Positions 62,428 through 64,000 of a DNA stretch of 64,000 nucleotides are shown here, one piece after another. The stretch's first letter is position 1. Each line of letters starts with the position of its first letter. The stretch covers positions 744,001-808,000 of the forward strand of contig NZ_CP117411.1 of assembly GCF_028607085.1 (NCBI RefSeq), read 5' to 3'. Source of the stretch: Sphingomonas naphthae. GTDB lineage: Bacteria; Pseudomonadota; Alphaproteobacteria; Sphingomonadales; Sphingomonadaceae. The position numbers and the translations under genes were made by a program. The notes under the pieces were generated by a model, which saw nothing but the letters and a program-made list of their open reading frames with translations, searched no databases and was not told the DNA's origin.

Positions 62428-62530
62428 CGTCTCGATACTCTTATGCTCGCCGATCGGCTGATGCCGCCGGTACTTGGGGCCGATGCTACGCGGGGGCGGG
62501 AGCGGCGGCAAGGGGGCGGCATCGGAGGCG

Positions 62531-62559
62531 TTGACAGGCCATGCCCGCTTGCCTATTTG
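62531..62559 (+). promoter_or_regulatory. Sigma-70 promoter of tRNA-Gln
   Basis: TTGACA (62531-62536), a 17-bp spacer and TATTTG (62554-62559). Predicted transcription start near 62566, about 8 bp before the tRNA, in a GC-rich discriminator (GCGCGCC), as expected for a stringently controlled stable-RNA promoter. Confidence 0.75.
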
Positions 62560-62573
62560 GCGCGCCTCGCAGT

Positions 62574-62647
62574 TGCCCTGTCGTCTAAAGGTAAGACTAC
62601 GGACTCTGACTCCGTTAATTGAGGTTCGAATCCTCACGGGGCATCCA
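62574..62647 (+). tRNA. tRNA-Gln (anticodon CTG)
   Basis: A 74-nt cloverleaf: acceptor TGCCCTG/CGGGGCA with one G-U pair, D-arm GTCT...AGAC, anticodon stem ACGGA/TCCGT with loop CTCTGAC (anticodon CTG reading CAG), T-arm TGAGG/CCTCA with loop TTCGAAT. CCA is encoded. It is preceded by a near-consensus promoter. Confidence 0.96.
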
Positions 62648-62709
62648 GCGACTTTCGGACCATCGTTAAGCTCTTGGGCTCTGCGGCGTTGGTCGCTACG
62701 GCCGATGCC

Positions 62710-64000
62710 ATGCCTGCCGTCGACCGTCGTGCCTTTCTCGCCTCCGCCGCCCGTCTGTCGGGTGGCGCGGGGCTGGCCACCTTCCTGCCAGACTGGGCGC
62801 GCGCCATATCGCCGGGGCTCGTCACGGCCGGTGGCGGCGTCCTTACCGGCGAGGATATCACCCTCACCGTCGATCAGGGCCATTTCATGGTGGATGGCCG
62901 GCATGGCCATGCGATCGCGCTCAACGGCACCTTGCCCGGCCCGTTGATCCGGCTGCGCGAGGGGCAAAGGGCCCGCATCACGATCGACAATCGGCTCGAC
63001 GAGCCGACCTCGATCCACTGGCACGGCCTGCTGGTGCCGTTCGAGCAGGATGGCGTGCCCGGCGTCAGCTTCCCCGGCGTGCCCGCGCGCGGGCGCTTCA
63101 CCTATGACTTTCCGCTGATCCAGGCGGGCACCTATTGGTATCATAGCCATTCGGGGATGCAGGAGCCGATGGGCCAATATGGCCCGCTGGTGATCGACCC
63201 CGCCGGCCCCGATCCGATCGCGTCGGATCGCGAGCATGTGCTGGTCCTGTCGGACTGGAGCCCCGTCCACCCCCACGTCATCATGACGAAGCTCAAGCAG
63301 CAGGGCGGCTATTTCAACTGGCAGAAGCAGACGCTGGCCAGCCTGATCGCCGGGCGCGACCAACGGCTGAAGGACCGGCTCGAATGGGGCCGGATGCGGA
63401 TGGACCCGACCGACATCTCGGACGTGACGGGCTCCACCTACAGCTTCCTTGTCAACGGCCACGGCACCGGCGGCAATTGGACCGGCCTGTTCCGGCCGGG
63501 CGAGCGGCTGCGGCTGCGGATCGTCAATGCGGCGGCGATGACGATCTTCAACGTGAGGATGCCGGGGCTGAAGATGACTGTCGTGGCGGCCGATGGCCTG
63601 CCGGTGCGGCCGGTGGTGGTGGATGAATTTCAGATCGCCAATGCCGAAACCTATGATGTGATCGTTGAGCCCGCCGAGGATCGCGCTTATGCCTTCATCG
63701 CCGAGGCGGTCGATCGATCGGGCCTTGTCCGCGCGACCCTCGCGCCGCGCGCCAGAATGGTCGCGCCGGTGCCGGCCCTCCGCGCCCGCCCGCTCGCCAC
63801 GATGCGCGACATGGGCATGGACATGGCGGCGATGGAGGGCATGGAGATGGACATGTCCATGCGCAATCCGGCCAACGCGCCGGGCGTGGCGATGACGCCG
63901 GGGGTGCAGACGATCGCCCCCATGCCGGCCGATCGCACCGCCGAGCCGGGGCAGGGGCTCCGCGAGGCCGGGCACAGGACACTCGTCTATGCCGACCTCG
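62710..64000 (+). CDS. CopA-type multicopper oxidase (partial, cut by window end)
   Basis: The first 430 residues of a copper-resistance multicopper oxidase. Tat signal DRRAFLASAARLSGGAG; copper-ligand motifs IHWHG near residue 103 and WYHSHSG near 141; SFLVNGHGTGGNW and LRLRIVNAAAMTIFNVRMPG follow. A Met-rich stretch (MRDMGMDMAAMEGMEMDMSM, residues 365-384) probably binds Cu(I) as in CopA/PcoA. The remaining ligand sites would lie beyond 64000. Start ATG 62710 because the Tat motif begins there. A copB-like partner may follow outside the window. Confidence 0.9.
   Translation, partial: MPAVDRRAFLASAARLSGGAGLATFLPDWARAISPGLVTAGGGVLTGEDITLTVDQGHFMVDGRHGHAIALNGTLPGPLIRLREGQRARITIDNRLDEPTSIHWHGLLVPFEQDGVPGVSFPGVPARGRFTYDFPLIQAGTYWYHSHSGMQEPMGQYGPLVIDPAGPDPIASDREHVLVLSDWSPVHPHVIMTKLKQQGGYFNWQKQTLASLIAGRDQRLKDRLEWGRMRMDPTDISDVTGSTYSFLVNGHGTGGNWTGLFRPGERLRLRIVNAAAMTIFNVRMPGLKMTVVAADGLPVRPVVVDEFQIANAETYDVIVEPAEDRAYAFIAEAVDRSGLVRATLAPRARMVAPVPALRARPLATMRDMGMDMAAMEGMEMDMSMRNPANAPGVAMTPGVQTIAPMPADRTAEPGQGLREAGHRTLVYADL

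Noticed and set aside
1-64000. CRISPR array, prophage, insertion sequence or integrative element
   Set aside because: No regularly spaced direct repeats, no transposase, integrase or phage structural gene, and both tRNA genes have intact ends without a nearby integrase.

Overview
The window looks like a chromosomal segment from a high-GC alphaproteobacterium, most likely Sphingomonadaceae (Sphingomonas or a close relative). This is an inference from gene content: TonB-dependent receptors, NodT-type efflux, ActP/DUF485, a sphingomonad-style MarR-like regulator, and several families of sphingomonad-type palindromic intergenic repeats. No phage, plasmid, CRISPR or insertion-sequence genes were seen. 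No stretch longer than about 230 bp lacks a gene or an explained element.

Left part (1-31 kb) is mostly housekeeping. A glycogen locus (glgX-glgB diverging from glgC-glgA) is followed by proC/YbjN, a UbiK-like factor, cell-envelope peptidases, an M1 aminopeptidase, a patatin and 3-hydroxybutyrate dehydrogenase. Next come L,D-transpeptidase plus M23 peptidase, the tightly overlapping dapF-mtaB-ftsY-yciB operon, a phosphoribosyltransferase-HAD fusion beside a TPR-radical SAM protein, ffh-rpsP-rimM (without trmD and rplS next to it), and an acetate symporter (actP with a DUF485 partner).

Middle part (31-44 kb) holds a TetR regulator diverging from a tripartite drug-efflux operon (NodT outer-membrane lipoprotein, EmrA-like adaptor, EmrB-like MFS). 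It also holds an AIM24-family protein, a complete ECF sigma / FecR / STN-domain TonB-receptor signalling unit, a Gre-family factor, and a second TonB receptor.

Right part (44-59 kb) is an accessory catabolic island. One minus-strand operon encodes a short-chain dehydrogenase, a sugar-type symporter, an isochorismatase-fold amidase, a PEP-mutase-fold lyase, a PuuE/imidase-like deacetylase-fold hydrolase and a maleate-isomerase-like protein. Together these suggest ring-opening of a cyclic imide or amide to maleamate, maleate and fumarate-type acids. A second minus-strand operon encodes two hydroxyacid oxidoreductases, a class II aldolase, a BenAB/AntAB-like Rieske oxygenase, an MFS transporter and an IclR regulator, and diverges from a MarR-like gene. 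A DUF1330 protein and an FAD monooxygenase lie between them.

The final part (59-64 kb) has tRNA-Val(TAC), tRNA-Gln(CTG), an unpaired CoA-transferase A subunit, rlmE, a ppx/gppA phosphatase and the start of a CopA-like multicopper oxidase cut by the window end.

The most unusual observations are an in-frame palindromic repeat inserted in mtaB with flanking 9-bp direct repeats; a predicted leaderless, self-regulated tetR promoter; the possible cyclic-imide catabolic module; and the PRTase-HAD / TPR-radical SAM pair.
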